From: Symmetrospora coprosmae
Taxonomy: Eukaryota > Basidiomycota > Cystobasidiomycetes > Symmetrosporaceae
DNA: 64,000 bases
NCBI GenBank assembly: GCA_008802785.1
Contig: VUYT01000034.1
Coordinates: 62,001-126,000 of the forward strand
Reading direction: 5' to 3'
Numbering within the stretch: position 1 is the first letter of the stretch; each line of letters begins with the position of its first letter. Positions 1 to 11,956 of this stretch are shown here, in pieces. The notes under the pieces were generated by a model. The model saw nothing but the letters and a program-made list of their open reading frames with translations, ran no database searches and was not told where the DNA came from. Made by a program: the position numbers and the translations under genes.

Positions 1-333
1 CGCTGCGACCCGCATGCCCATGTCTCGCCCGAGTCCCGACTCACACATGCGTACCCGCGGAGTAATGACATTGTTCACGTAGTCATCATGTCGTCAGGCA
101 CATGTACTATCGTATAGGAATGGCTCGTATAGGAATGGCTCTTTGTGCGAAGTCGACGGGTATGCTCCGAGGCTTGGACATGTTCACGAGCTCAAGGTCT
201 CGCACACTACAGAACCCTTCTCCGCGCCAACACCCAATACATCGAAAGGGCAGTCTGCCAGCGCGAAAGTGCTCGCAGGCAAGATCAAGATCAAGAAGTC
301 ACCGTCAGCTCCCCTTCGCCAAAGTAGTGCGCA
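1..333. other. Window edge, no supported gene
   Basis: Several short overlapping frames are open here, but none gives a recognisable protein and they contradict each other. The stretch probably holds the promoter and 5' leader of the gene that begins at 334. No RNA gene or repeat was seen. Confidence 0.5.
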
Positions 334-956
334 ATGGCCGCAGCTTCCAACGCTCCCGGCAGGGACGGAGCAACTGCCGAAAAGCCCGAGCAGATTCACA
401 TCCGCGTGTCTAATCCGACGCTCGTATTGGTGCCTATCTGTGCTGCATCCTTCGGTTTCATCTCTGGTCTCCTGAGCGCTTCCCAGAAAAGCAGCCTCCA
501 GTTCCTCGCCGAGAATGCGCATCGTCAGCCGACAACCATGCAAGGCTGGTATTTCTACAACAAGACGAAGAACTACAGGGTGGCCCTGGCTGGCTTTCGA
601 GGAGGTCTGCAGACTGCGTTCCGACTAGGTAGTTGGACTACCGGCTTCGTCGTCATCCAGGACCTGGCGAGCCGCGGGCTGGGAGGCAAGCGAGTGGACG
701 CCCAGGGCGGGGCGTTGAGCGGGATTGTCATGGCACTGGCAGCTAGCACTATCTGTGAGTCTTGAGGCATCAGCAATCTTCTATGTCCGCGGTCAGATGG
801 CATACTGAACATTGAGCCGACTGTACAGATCGACTTCCGACAAAGACGCTAGGAAAGCGCTGCCTTCTGGGGCTGACTGCCGGAGCTGTCGCTGGTGGTC
901 TGCAAGATCTGCAGCGATACGTTGCCGAGAAAGGCGATGCCGCGGTCTCCTCATAG
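334..956 (+). CDS. Tim17/22/23-like small membrane protein (tentative)
   Basis: Two exons, 334-754 and 829-956, joined by a GT-AG intron that keeps the frame (phase 1), give a 182-residue protein. The N-terminal 25 residues are polar. Several glycine- and alanine-rich hydrophobic stretches follow, including one after NPTLVLVPICAA, a central FRGGLQTAFRLGSWT segment and a C-terminal LLGLTAGAVAGGLQDL segment. Small glycine-rich helices of this kind, with an FRGG...R motif, are typical of the Tim17/Tim22/Tim23 group of mitochondrial inner-membrane proteins, so that is the likely family, but similarity is weak by eye. The ATG at 334 is chosen because it is the first in the frame and gives a compact N-terminus. 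The next gene (DOM34) converges on it from the minus strand. The exon structure is more secure than the family name. Confidence 0.65.
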
Positions 957-1341
957 CACATATGCGGGCTCTGACGCGCCAGTGCAGCTGTCACCAGTGA
1001 GTGCCAAGCTACTTGTACACTCGGGGAGCCTGGCTGACACGCATTGCGGTTCGTACAGTGCTTGAAGAGCTATCCACACTACGATGCACGGGCCCACGGG
1101 CAGCCTACATGTCACTACCAAGCCTGGTCTGTCTGTCGGACGCTTTGCGTCTTGTCAGCATGCCCCTGTAGGAAAAGTCTGACCCGCCAGGAGTAGGACC
1201 CAGGAGCATGCGAAACGGCAGGCCAAAATGCTGGATGCATCACAACAAGAGTATTCTGGTCGAGGCTGAGCCTGCGAGATGGGCGCTCCAGGCCTCGCGG
1301 ACAGCAGTATCGGCTTGCATGTCAATATGAAGCCTACCCGG
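957..1341. other. Convergent intergenic region
   Basis: Short space between two convergent genes, presumably holding both 3' untranslated regions. No conserved frame, RNA gene or repeat was recognised. Confidence 0.5.
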
Positions 1342-3281
1342 CTATATAGCCTCATCATCTGCGCCTGCTTCTCCTGTTGTTGTGGTAGTTCTGGCTTGAG
1401 CTAGCTCGGCCTCTTCCGCCTGTACATCCTCAATGTCGAGCGGGTAGGTCAGCAGCGCCGCAATGCCGGTAAGCTGGTTCAGCTCTGTCATAAGCAATAC
1501 CAGCGTTAGCACTGATGCGAGTATAGGCGCCCGAGTGATATGGAAACTCACGCTCGCCACTCTCGTGCATGCTCGAGAAGATGACCGTTTGCGCGCCATA
1601 CTTCTTTACACTTTCGACAAGCTGCACGAACTTATGCCTGCGCGAGAAGTCGTTTGACCTGTGAACACGACGAGGTGAAGCGGATGAACTCAGCATCGCA
1701 AGCAAAGCTTATCGACAGGAATCACTCACCGGAATAGGCGGTCGGAAATAAGCAGTGTGCCGATGGCACCGCGCTCTGCGGCTAGGAAGACATGCTCTTC
1801 GCCATACCAAGCTCTCAGATCGTCATCGTTCATAGTCTTGAAGAACCTGCACGATGAGGAGCAATATAAGATCCCTTCATCAAAAGCAACGCGGTGTAGA
1901 CTGAGTGCTGCACATACTTTTGCAGGAGCATGCCTTCCCGAGCGAATTTAGTATCCTTCAGTTGGGTAGCGACCTGCAATGCGTAAACTAGGCAGCTTAG
2001 CAAACGTAACCTGACGATGTGCGCCTTTGTGCATGCGGACGCACCTCAGGAGCAGCCAAGACTTGCGTGAGCGAGTGGACGTGATGAGACGGCGAGTGAA
2101 TCAACAGGAAGCGCGACTTTGCAGATAGCAATGTCTTGAGGCCCGTGCGCTGCAATTGTTTCGTCAGCGCGTGCCTCGACATCATCACAGCGGGGTTCGC
2201 ATAGCTCACTGTCGCTTCAGCGAAGATATGCTCGTATACGGCTTGATTGACAAAGCCCGGAGAGGCGATAATGATAACCTTCAGCAGGTCCAGATCGAAG
2301 TGCTTCAGTAGAGCTTGATAGATTTGCGCGTAAAATCTAGCCAGAGCCTGCGGTCGCTCGATGCGTCAGCCAATTATCAAGGCTCTGGCAGCAAGGCCCT
2401 CGTAGTCTTCAACCCAGGATGCCATTCGGACTCGCCTTGTCCGCTCCGAGCGCAGTCCCGCCACCCTTTCGCTTGCGCGGTATGGGCACGTCGATGCGCT
2501 GTCTGACGATAGTCGTATGTTGCGTCAGGAGACATACATTGGCCACACCTGTGCATGGCGCGTCAGTTCATTTCGAGTAACGAGCCCATTCATCCAGATA
2601 TCACCTACCATCGCCGCATATAATTGCGCCCACTTCTGCACCTCCGGCTTCTTGCGTCGCTTCTTGGACGCGCTCAATACCTATCGAATCCCACCCTCCT
2701 TCTGCTTTGATGACGGTGAAATCGCGGCCCGCTTCCAAGTCCAGCGTATGGAAGGCGCCCATTTTGACATGCTGTGATTCGCTCGTTACAGGTCCGCTGA
2801 TGTGCAAGGTCGATCCGCCAGAAGCAGGCGCGTTTGAGCTCGCTGCAATGGCAGGTGCAGAGGTGCTAGGGTCGGCCTCTTCCTCGTCGCCAACGGCCGA
2901 AAAGACGACCTTCTTGACACGGATTGTGAGCATGAGCCGAATCCGCTTAGAGTCCGTGGAGCCGGTGGAGGATTCGCTGACGATCCGTCGTATTGCGGTT
3001 GACCGAACCTCATCCCCCTTGGCAACAGTCATCAGAAAAGAGTGATGTCATCGTTCAGCAGCCAGTCGCTCGCCCTTGAGTTCGCCTTCGGCGTGTGGGC
3101 CTCACTTCTTGGATCAGATTGTACGCTGAAACGCAGCGCTTCGTCAGCTCTACCTTCCTGGCGCCGTGATATCCCATCACCGCCAGGTCGCCTCACCATG
3201 CCACAGATCCTCATCATGCTCGAGCCGAAGTCCGACCGAGCCGCTCCCGTCCTTCTCGATATGTTTGCGAAGGAGCTTCAT
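1342..3281 (-). CDS. DOM34: Pelota/Dom34 ribosome-rescue factor
   Basis: Nine exons can be traced (3281-3197, 3125-3106, 3017-2609, 2548-2436, 2347-2045, 1973-1918, 1846-1730, 1658-1552, 1484-1342), giving 450 residues in one frame. The protein starts [15 protein letters not shown], the usual Dom34 N-terminus, and carries [20 protein letters not shown], the LVTxxxT...PRKRKG core, and [20 protein letters not shown] near the end. Dom34 is the eRF1-like protein that, with Hbs1, enters the empty A site of stalled ribosomes and splits them for no-go and non-stop decay. As expected for Dom34, no GGQ loop is seen. An Ala/Ser/Asp-rich insert of about 25 residues interrupts the N-terminal Sm-like domain and explains the extra length over the roughly 385 residues of animal pelota. 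The intron 2435-2348 starts with GC rather than GT. Confidence 0.93.
2348..2435 (-). other. GC-AG intron in DOM34
   Basis: On the minus strand the exon ends GACAAG and the intron begins GCGAGT and ends CCGCAG, joining PRKRKG...ADK to ALARFYAQ in phase 0. The only alternative donor in range (GTTGAA) runs into a stop. AAG|GCGAGT is the usual strong context for GC donors. Confidence 0.8.
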
Positions 3282-3695
3282 CGAGCGACTCTATCGGAAA
3301 GTCTGTCTATCGCTTCTCTGGCCAAGGTGTGTCGGTCTGTGCCGAAGATGAGCGGCTAGGTGGACACTCCGGACGAGCTCCGTGACTTTCATGGACTCTG
3401 CCGTACATACTTCAGCACCTCACCCTAGCCGCGAATTGGTGTCACATGGAGACGCGGTGCAACGGGAAGCCAAAGGGGAAGTCAGGGTACACAGGAACTG
3501 GCACTGGTGCCCAACCGTCTGAGCGCCTCTGTCGACCATCGCTTGGCCTGCGCATTTGAGAAGCTGCGACAACAACGAGCAGATGGAGGGCACTATGTCC
3601 CTTATGGTCGGATGATCCGATTGTGCTACTCGCCGCCCTCTCCATGCCCTCAAGCTCCTCCATCCGCCGGCCCGGATCGCTTTGCCCAGGATCCG
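3282..3695. promoter_or_regulatory. DOM34 upstream region
   Basis: Space between the end of the ELG1-like gene and the start of DOM34, both on the minus strand. It must hold the DOM34 promoter. No TATA box or repeated element stood out. Confidence 0.4.
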
Positions 3696-6518
3696 TCATG
3701 TGCTATAGGACGAACTTGCCCTGATCGTTGCAAGGAGGTCGTCGTCTACGTCGGTATATCGCTGGTACCGCTCTGCGGCAGCTCTGCGTGTTGATCGCCT
3801 GAGTCTGGCATTGACGATCGGACCTCCGTCGCTGTCCTGCCCCATGGCGATATTGAAGGCCGCTTGTTGGGCGTCGTCTGCGGCTACCATCAGCCGCAGG
3901 AACGGCACGACATCGAGATGACAGGCTGATGTCCAGGATGGCGTGTGAAAGGTGTTAAGGAGCGTAGCGGCCATCTCATCCACCCGTCGCTGTACGACTG
4001 CAGCCTCTGCATGCGTTGAGCTGTATCGGGGCAAGGGCAGAGGTCGACCACATTGTCATCGCAGAGTCAGATCAGGCCTTGCGCGTGCAAGGATGCAGAA
4101 TGCAACACACCTGTCGAGCTGGTCGCGGTTGAGCTCCCCTTCGCCTAAAATGGTGTCGCTCATGTCTTGCTGTCTGGAGCAACTTGGCAAAGGGAGCCAT
4201 GGCTGCTCTTCCGATGCTGGTCGCGCTTGGTAGCAAATCAGGCCCGGGTGTTCCAGCAGAGCGTCCTCCTCGTTGACCTTTCCCTGCTCGTGATCCTGCA
4301 GGAGCGATGCTGACGTGAGCTAGAGAAGAACACAAGGTCGAACGCCACACTTACGTCCATCTCTCGTAAAGGCACTGTAGCGAGTTCGGCATCAACCCAC
4401 GACAGACTCTCCGCAACTTGAGCAGCATGGAGCATCTGCACTCGATCTGGATAGTGGACATCTCCTGCCAAGGATGCAGACTCTGTAGCTGATTGCGCAT
4501 GCTGCCCGTCCTTGGGAAGCGAGGTACTGCCGCTGAATTGGATACTCATCAGAAGTTTTCGAAGATCAAAGATAGGGCTTTCGTGCGCGGATGCCGGCGT
4601 CTGAGAGTGTGCGGCGGGTTGATCTACTTGATGCATGCTGATCGGTGCAGGAGAGACGGCTTGCAAGAGAGCGTCAACTCCGGGATCCCCTTGCTTGGGC
4701 AGATGCGAGAATTGGAGATTCGCCTGCAATGGTAGTAGCTCCAGAGGGATCGTGGACGGATCTTATGCGAGAAGCCCCGGCGTTAGCATGTCGGACTCAT
4801 CAGGCCATCCTCGTATTTAGTCGCTGTCGTTCTCTCACCGTTGCAGGTCAGGACAACAGGCCGTCGGGACTTGGCGACGAGCTCAATCACCCCTGATGGA
4901 GCCACACCGCTGCCGTCAGTCACGGCCTCACAAGTGAAGATCCCACTGCTTCGGCCCGCCTACCATCCCAGAAGCCTGCATCGCTTGAGAAGAGCAAGTC
5001 GACTTCCTCGAGGAGTATCAGAGACTGCTGTACAGTCGTGTGCGCTTGGTTCGATTGGGAACTCGTTTTCGCCCTGCTGAAGATATTGCTGTTGCCGCCG
5101 AATGGATCGCGGCTGACCAGGTGATTCTGCCCGACCATGCCGACGTATCTGTTGAGGTCTTTGGGCCCGCGCTTGCCGATGCCCGGAAAGACTTCGAACA
5201 CCTGCCACTGCAGCTCGCGAGCAACCGCGTACACCGTGCTTGTCTTGCCAGATCCGGTGGGCCCAGTCAGAAGGATCAAATTGGTGAGCTGGTCCAGCTG
5301 CGGCTGCTCTGCCTTCTCAGAAGGCGAGGGCTCCTGGCCAAGTGTTCTGCCGCTCGCGTCTGCTCCATGGAGACCGTCCTCGCCGTATGAGTGTTCTGAG
5401 CCATCCTCCTCCTGCTCTTCGTCATCGGCGATGAAATCTGCTAAATCATCGTCATCGCTGCTGCCGTATCCTGCCGTCGAGCCACCACCTCTACCTCGTC
5501 CCGATGCCTTCCTTCGCTTCTTGCCTCCGGTGCGGATAACCTCTCGCTGGACGCGTCGTTTCAAGGGGCTCTGACGTGCACCGGTCTTTGCTCGAGAAAC
5601 GAATTCGTCTGTAGGATTTGGCTGCTGAGTCAGAAGTCGCAGCCAAGCGCTGGCAAGGGGATGTGGCCTCACCACGCAAACTCAGCTCGCCCACCCAACG
5701 CTTGAGGAACTCGGCATTCCTCCTGTTGACTTGTCCTAGCACGCCTTCGGTAGTCGTCGGTGCAAATGTATTTGTCCAGAGATTGTCCGGATCTGGCGCA
5801 AGTTTGCTCGTACTGGGGGGAGCAGCCTTGTCCGCATCACCGCTGCTGCCAGCTCCTGTCGACGCAGTTTCCTGCAGCTGATGGCTGGCAGCGTGTGGCA
5901 AGCACAATCCGCTTCTGCGGCTAACTGCTTCGTGGAAGCTTGCCGGGTAAGATTGTTGTGTGATGCCGTCATCGAGCTGGATCTCGCGTCCTTTCCCCTT
6001 TTCGGACCAAAGAAAGCGCTGGGCGTGTGTCGTTTCGGGATGCTGGAGGCGCTCCTCTGCTCGAGAAGGTACGCCTACATGCATGGTAGCGGCAGATGGT
6101 CTGAGTGGCTCCCACCCGCGGGCCTGACCTGCAGCAGCAGCCTTACGAGCGCGCTTCGCCTCTTTGGCTGCCGAGTCGAGGGTCGCAGCGAGGGTAGACG
6201 GCACGGCAAGGATTCCATCGCCAGTGGACTGGGGAAGCTCCCTCATGGGCGAGTCCGAGATCTCGATGATCTCCCGCGATGCAGCTCGTGGAGGAGTGAC
6301 GGGGGAGCGCGATGAGCGTGATGATGAGGCGGGCTGCTTGTACAATGCCGGCACTCCGACCTGCACAGGCATTGCAGCAGCATGCTGATGTGTCGAGGCT
6401 GTCATCTCCGAGACTGACCCTGTGGCTGTATTGTCGATGTCGACCATGCTGCTGCTGCTGGCACTTGACGCGTCCTTCTTTGGCCGACGCGCCTTTGAGG
6501 TGACGCCAGGAGGAGGAC

Positions 6519-6551
<33 letters not shown>

Positions 6552-6813
6552 CGGGATCCAGATTAACCAAACTGGTGGATGATGATGATGCTGCACCATT
6601 CCCATTTCTTCGTATGCTGCCATTGCTGCTGAAGACGGGAAACAGCTTCTTGGTCGTCGTCGCCGTTGGTGCCTTTCCCTTCGTCATCGTCTGACCGAGT
6701 CCTCCTCCAGCTGCTGCAGCAGCCTCGACGCGCGCAGCTTGATCCCGATCCCCATCCCCATCCCCACCTCCTGCTATGCTGTGCTTGTCATCGCCATTGG
6801 CTGCCCTAGCCAT
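3696..6813 (-). CDS. ELG1: Elg1/ATAD5-like PCNA-unloading AAA+ protein
   Basis: Six exons (6813-5673, 5608-4964, 4892-4839, 4761-4355, 4295-4111, 4020-3696) give 918 residues. The AAA+ core begins with LTNLILLTGPTGSGKTSTVY (Walker A), continues with GWQVFEV-like EVFPGIGKRG, and has LILLEEVDLLF in place of a standard Walker B, then KSRRPVVLTCND; this combination is specific to the Elg1/ATAD5 clamp unloader rather than RFC1. Elg1 with Rfc2-5 removes SUMO- or unmodified PCNA from chromatin after replication. The N-terminal 300 residues are low complexity (polyalanine from a GCA run, Ser- and Lys-rich), as usual for the family. The frame stays open upstream to 6933, but the ATG at 6813 has a better context and leaves room for a leader after the neighbouring stop, so it is preferred. 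Confidence 0.88.
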
Positions 6814-6961
6814 TCTTATGGCCGTGCATTTGTAGAGAGGGGAGAGGCGAAGAGGCGCTAGGCCGACTTCATCGGCATACGCAGAGTACGAAAGATGTGG
6901 TTGCAACGACATGGTTGACTTGAATGGATACACAACACACGCACAACTACGTCTCCTGCCC

Positions 6962-9786
6962 CTACATCACGACATGCTCCCCGTTCACCGTCTCCGACAG
7001 GACGAGTTTGTTGCCTGTGGACCCGTCCAGAGCCGAGAGCCATACGTCGAGGTTGGGCCAGCTGAACGACGGGTCCCAGAAGAGCTCGGCCCCAGTCTCT
7101 TCTGTCATTGTCGTCGGTGCCAAAGGAGGCGCTAGTGGTGGGAATTGGATGGGATTCTGCTCATTCGCTGATTGAGGATTGAGCAAGTGGAGCAGATTGG
7201 CCGAGGACGGATCCTGGCCATTTGCAATGCTCGCACTGCTCGAGCCGTCCGAAATGCACTGCAAAGGCACATCGCGGCATTCCAAGGCATCAACGAGTTC
7301 CCCGTACTCGTCCATGTCGCTGGCAGCCGAGACGGAGCGCAGGCGAGCCGCTACATTGGCAGCTCGTCGCAGTGCAGATTCGGCGATATCCAGTCCTTGC
7401 TGACCGGCAGCAGGAGTGATTGCACGGCACAGCCGAGCCGTCAGGTTGATGGGATGCAGACACATGTTCCCTTGGACGGAGAGCGCTGGCTGGTTGAGCC
7501 GGCCCACGCCGGACCCAATGCTCGCCAGACACAGACGAATAAGGGAGGAGAGCACGGAAGAGAGGACGTGGCTGGCATCTGAGACAACGTATAAGCCGAG
7601 GGGTGAGCGTCTCGATGGTCAAATGCTCAGGAGTGGGCCTTAAGGCGCCAGAGGGGTACTCACAGGGTAGCCAGAAGCCAGGACTCGCATCGAGATCAGT
7701 GACGAAACCGACAAACTTGTCAAAGATGAGAAGGCTGTGTCGGTCCGGAATGAAGGCTGTACCGAGGCCGATCCGAAGCTCTATACTGATCCGGTGGACC
7801 ATGCAGTGGAAGCCGAAGAGGAGGAGTTGGAAGTTGGCTGTACAATCAGGCTGCACGTCAGCTGTGCAAGAGCGGAGAGATTCGCTCATGATCGGGACTT
7901 ACCTATGCCTGGCAGATCGCCTTGCATCCCTATCAACGGAACGACCTCGTCTGCCAGTATTCCTAGCTCGGCTTCAAGCGTTTCGCACAGCCGAATCTTG
8001 CTGTTCCGGCTAGCATCCCCTGCCCTCTCCACGAGGCAGAGGCCATTCTGCAATCGACCGAGTATGACTGCAAGCCGGCAGTTATAGGAGTAGGAAGCAT
8101 AGCGGTTCGACTCGAATCTTGAGAGGTAGCTAGGGACTCCAGGAACGGGGACAGAGGAGTTTCCAGGCTGCACGTGGGATGGTCTAGAGTGCAGGAAAGA
8201 CATCCTGCCAGTACGGAGCAAAAAGCATATGCACACTTAGCCGTATTTAAAGAGGAAGGAAGTCGTAGACGAGGAGGACCACATACCAGGCATCATGTAT
8301 GCGCAGGCTCCACCACAGCCTTTCTCGAAGCTCTTTCTCCCACGCTGGCATCCGCCACGTTTCGCTAGCAAGGTGCAGACCCAGAACTTGAGCAGAAGCG
8401 ATCGTCTGCCCCGGGAATTGCCATATCCAGCATCAGTACGGTTTCACAGAGCCTTCAAGCCCAAGATGGTGGAAGGGACAGACTTTGGTCAGCAGCAAGT
8501 AGTCCATCCGAATGTCCAGTCTCGGGCGGGCAGACAGTACCAGCAAGGCGACGGCGATTGAAGAGAGATTGGCTTGTCGCAGAGCCTCGTCGCCCGCTTC
8601 CTCTTGCATGATTGATCTCCAGATGTGCCTTTGCAAAACGAGTAAGCCAGGCTGTAGCTCGAGCGCTTTGGCACAGAGAACGGCCATCAAATCCGGAGGC
8701 AGATCTGCAGGGGTGGGACATGTGTGTAGCGAGAGCACGGGCATAGCTGGGTGGCAATGTTGTAGATATGTCTGGTGAAGGTGACTCGGATCTTCACCGC
8801 CGACAGACAAGGCGGATGTAACCTTGTCCAGGAGAAGAGCTGCCCTGCCGGTATCTCCGACCTGGTCTGTATATACGCAGATCATCAGCAATAGGCCGTA
8901 TAGCACGGACGTTTGTTGTTCAGATCGATCGCTTACGCTGAGGCATCTCGTTCAGGATGAAGAAATTGGGCCTGCTCCTGTCCATGCTCATCTGGACCTG
9001 CCCCGGCTCCTGAGTGTGATTCCCGTTTCTCATCGGGAGCAGGTCGTCCGTGAGCAGGCTTGTGATGGCTGTGGCCTGGACACCTCGTAGCGCGAGCGCT
9101 TCGAGCGAGACCTCCGAAGTCGCATCGTCTACTTGCAGGTCTATCCGGCGTTTCTTCTTCGAAGGCCGTCGCAGGGCTGCCTCCGCCAGATTGTCGAGGG
9201 TCTGGCCGTGAAAGGCAGTCGTGGGAGAGCGACCCGAATGCAGCATTGGTATCGAGGGCAGTATGGAAGTAGATGTAGCTTGCGGGGAAACGATGGGCGT
9301 GACCGTAGAAGGTCCATGCGTGTGAAGCGCGGCTCCACCCGCGGCAAAGGATTCCATGGCTTGATCAGGACTTCGAGCTGCAGCGGTCAGCTCGTCCGTC
9401 ACGGTGGATAGCTGCGGTAGTGGATCCTGTTGCGATTGCTTTCCCTGTTGTAGAAGCGCCTTTCTGTCCAGAGGTTTGTCCAAGAACGTGCACGCTTTTC
9501 CCGTCTGCCGGCACTCAACGCAAGGATTGCCCTGCTCTAGGATGGCGCATCTGCTCCTCTTTCTTCTGCAGCTATCGCAAGGTCTCTGCTTCCTCGAACG
9601 AAACGGGCGTACGCCAGTTGTGGCAAGTTCGCCTTGCCTGACACCGTCCGCGTTGGTCGTTGTCGTCATGCTCCTCATCATCGAAGATTCGGATTGACTT
9701 GGCCTTGATGCCGCTTCATAGGTAGTCGCTGTTACTACTATCTCGTCCATGTCCGAGCTCCTGGATGGCAGTACTTGCTCGAACAT
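6962..9786 (-). CDS. Zn2Cys6 transcription factor with fungal MHR domain
   Basis: Six exons can be followed. Near residues 70-99 a binuclear zinc cluster with spacing C-X2-C-X6-C-X8-C-X2-C-X6-C lies in a basic region (PFRSRKQRPCDSCRRKRSRC). The middle has the fungal regulator homology region: LLLTKTIASAQVLGLHLAS, RERLWWSLRIHDAW and SFLHSRPSH correspond to its conserved helices. The C-terminus is acidic and aromatic (GAELFWDPSFSWPNLDVW), like an activation domain. The general look, with CTFLDKP after the cluster, recalls Dal81/TamA-type nitrogen regulators, but that is an impression. The gene sits directly beside the aldolase/permease pair, so it is a good candidate for the pathway-specific regulator of the hydantoin block; this is inference from position. 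The start could be the ATG at 9786 or the in-frame one at 9750. Confidence 0.85.
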
Positions 9787-10179
9787 GTCCTGGACGGGCA
9801 GTCGGGGCGGCCCTGCTGATTATCCCCGGGTACAGGTAATCAACGGAAGGTCGGGTCATACCCACCCCATAAAGACATGCTGGATCATCTGGACCTACTA
9901 TGCACGACGAGCGGGATGGTCGCCCGGACTGGCTAGCGACTTCGGAGTAGAGACGGCTTTCAGCTCAGCTGGCCAGGCCAAGGCAAGAACGGCCCGATAA
10001 GCGTCAGGCCTCTATAGTCGCCTGAGTCATCAAGGAAGATATGGCAGGTAACGAAGAGTACCGTACAAGCTCGATGTGAACATCGTCCGGCCATCCGCTA
10101 TCGTAGCCGCATTTCCTCATTGCAGAAGTGACAGATCCGCGCGTCAGGACAAACAGGGGACAGTACCACCATGAGGCAT
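9787..10179. promoter_or_regulatory. Upstream region of the Zn2Cys6 regulator gene
   Basis: Both flanking genes read on the minus strand, so this is the promoter of the regulator plus the 3' end of the aldolase gene. A TGATTATC (GATAAT on the other strand) lies near 9817. No strong HGATAR pair like those in the cluster promoters was seen. Confidence 0.4.
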
Positions 10180-11367
10180 TCACTTCAAGAAGATATGGCC
10201 CCTCTCCTGCACCAACAAGCCAAATTCGGCCTGGAAATTTGCCCAGACGTTCTCTGGGTAAGCGATGGTCGCCGCTGTGAACGCTGCCTCCTCCTCTCCG
10301 ATGGTCTTTTTGGTCAATCCGTTTGCACAGGCAGCTTCGACGGCCAGCTGCGCTTGGCACATCCTGTCGAGTGCCCCGAAGAGGTACACGGCCTCGTCAA
10401 CGGTATCGCCCACTGCACGGTAGAAATGGGGTGGGTCAGCCGAAGCCTCCTGCTTTCGGTCCTACGCAGCCGACCGGGTGCCGATATGACTTACAGGTCA
10501 GCAGACCATGATTTTGTAGGATGCAGGTCTTGTTCTTTGGTCCAAGGCAAGCTGCTATTTCCTCTCCCTCCTCGGCAGCCAGCACAATGCCTCCGAAGTT
10601 TTCGTACACCGCTTGGTTGTTGTAGAAGAGACAGGCGTCCTGCGTCAAGATGTCGATCTTCTTTCCAAACACAGACCACGTCTTCCCATGGAGAGAATGG
10701 CAGTGAGCAGCCGCCTGAACTTCTGGTCGAGCTCGGTGGATGCTGTTGAAGACCAGCTACAGCGGTCAACAGATCGCGCCGCTGAGGAAGGAGCCGGTCA
10801 ACTCAACTTACGCAGAGTGAATGTTGAATCCGGCTTGGTTGATAGGTAGCTGAGCGCCGTGCTCAGAAACCAGCCCGTCAGGTCCGACAAGGACGAGATT
10901 CGAGACCGTGATGCAGGAGAAATGGACGGCGAAGGGGTTCATCCAGTAGTGATCTGGCATGACTGGGTCTCTGACGGTGATGTGTCCAGACAGTCCGTCC
11001 CCGAAGCCCAGCTTCCCCCAGTACTGGAAGGCGCCAGCAAGGTGTTGCTGCAAAATGCGCAGGAAATGAGCTGAGCCCGCGCAGTTTCCAAGCCTAACAG
11101 GAAGCTCAAGACCGAGCGTATACTCACCTTGATGTACTCTCGCGCAGCGTACTTGTCATCTCCAAAGTCTGGGTAGCCGGCAAACTTCACAGTCCCAGCT
11201 TTGTTTCCCCGCCATGTCCGTTCGAGCGGGTTTTTGGTCGGGTCAAGGCTGGTGACGCTCTGGTGGTGCTGCTTAGCGGGCTTGCCAGGCTGAAAGCTGA
11301 TGCCCTCGATACTGTTGCTTCCGCTTGCGCGCGTGCTTGCACTGTCGTCAACGAGTCCAGGGGCCAT
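10180..11367 (-). CDS. Class II aldolase/adducin family protein
   Basis: Four exons (11367-11128, 11047-10812, 10742-10495, 10412-10180) give 318 residues. The zinc-binding histidines expected for class II aldolases are present: GLSGHITVRDP, the HxH pair in AAAHCHSLHGK, and ILQNHGLLT. The core runs IHSAIHRARPEV...GKKIDILTQDACLFYNN...GGIVLAAEEG, the pattern of the fungal branch annotated as aldolase/adducin. A polar N-terminal extension of about 60 residues precedes it. Family members cleave or epimerise small phosphorylated or hydroxy-acid substrates, with or without decarboxylation; the substrate here cannot be told. It shares a divergent promoter with the NCS1 permease gene and is therefore probably co-regulated with the hydantoin genes. 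It may act on a product of amino-acid breakdown, but this is speculative. Confidence 0.9.
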
Positions 11368-11956
11368 CTTGTCTATGAGGTAGCAAGGATGGAGATGGAG
11401 AACGAGTATGAAGAATGGGTATTCGAGTAGATCAGGCAGGAAGTAGCGCGAAAGAATGGTAGGCGTCAGAGGGTAAGCAGTGGCTCAGCTTCTTTCGCAG
11501 TGTCATCTCATCTCTTTGTGCCGCTCAGCTTGGCGAACGCCGTTTCCGCTTGCCGCGGTCTTCGCCGCCGGCGAACCTCTTGCTGCTTGGCCGTGGTATG
11601 GCAGATCCGGCCAACTTGGCCGCCTTATCACCCTCGGCTGATAAGCCTCTATCGTGGTTGCTCCGACGTCGGGCAACAGCGGCAACCGAGACCGAGACTT
11701 TCGTATATTGACCGCCAAGGGAGCAATCGTTCGCCGCCGCCGTTCGGATGTCTCGTCCAGTTCTCGCCTCTCTGTTCAGGACCCGCAAGGACAGAGCCTC
11801 GCTCTCGCTATCGCCCCGTTCTCCTCCCTCTCCTACATAACCTCACTTCTCTCTTCCATTCCCCTTTGCCTCCTCCTGAGATCTGCACAAGTCGCTTCCA
11901 CCTTTCTACCACCTGATCACAGTATCTCCAGCGTCTCGGCGCCCACATCCAGAAAG
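11368..11956. promoter_or_regulatory. Divergent aldolase/permease promoter with GATA and CGG elements
   Basis: This 589-bp region serves both flanking genes. It contains the perfect inverted repeat CGGCCAA-C-TTGGCCG (11608-11622), immediately followed by two GATA sites facing each other, CTTATCA (11624-11630) and TGATAAG (11639-11645), and then the palindrome CCGACGTCGG (11663-11672). Paired HGATAR sites are the classic target of AreA/Nit2-type nitrogen regulators, and inverted CGG half-sites are typical of Zn2Cys6 proteins. A pyrimidine-rich leader follows toward the permease start. Confidence 0.6.

Noticed and set aside
102-475. Overlapping plus-strand frames before the first gene
   Set aside because: Mutually exclusive, no recognisable domain, and part of them overlaps the supported gene in another frame.
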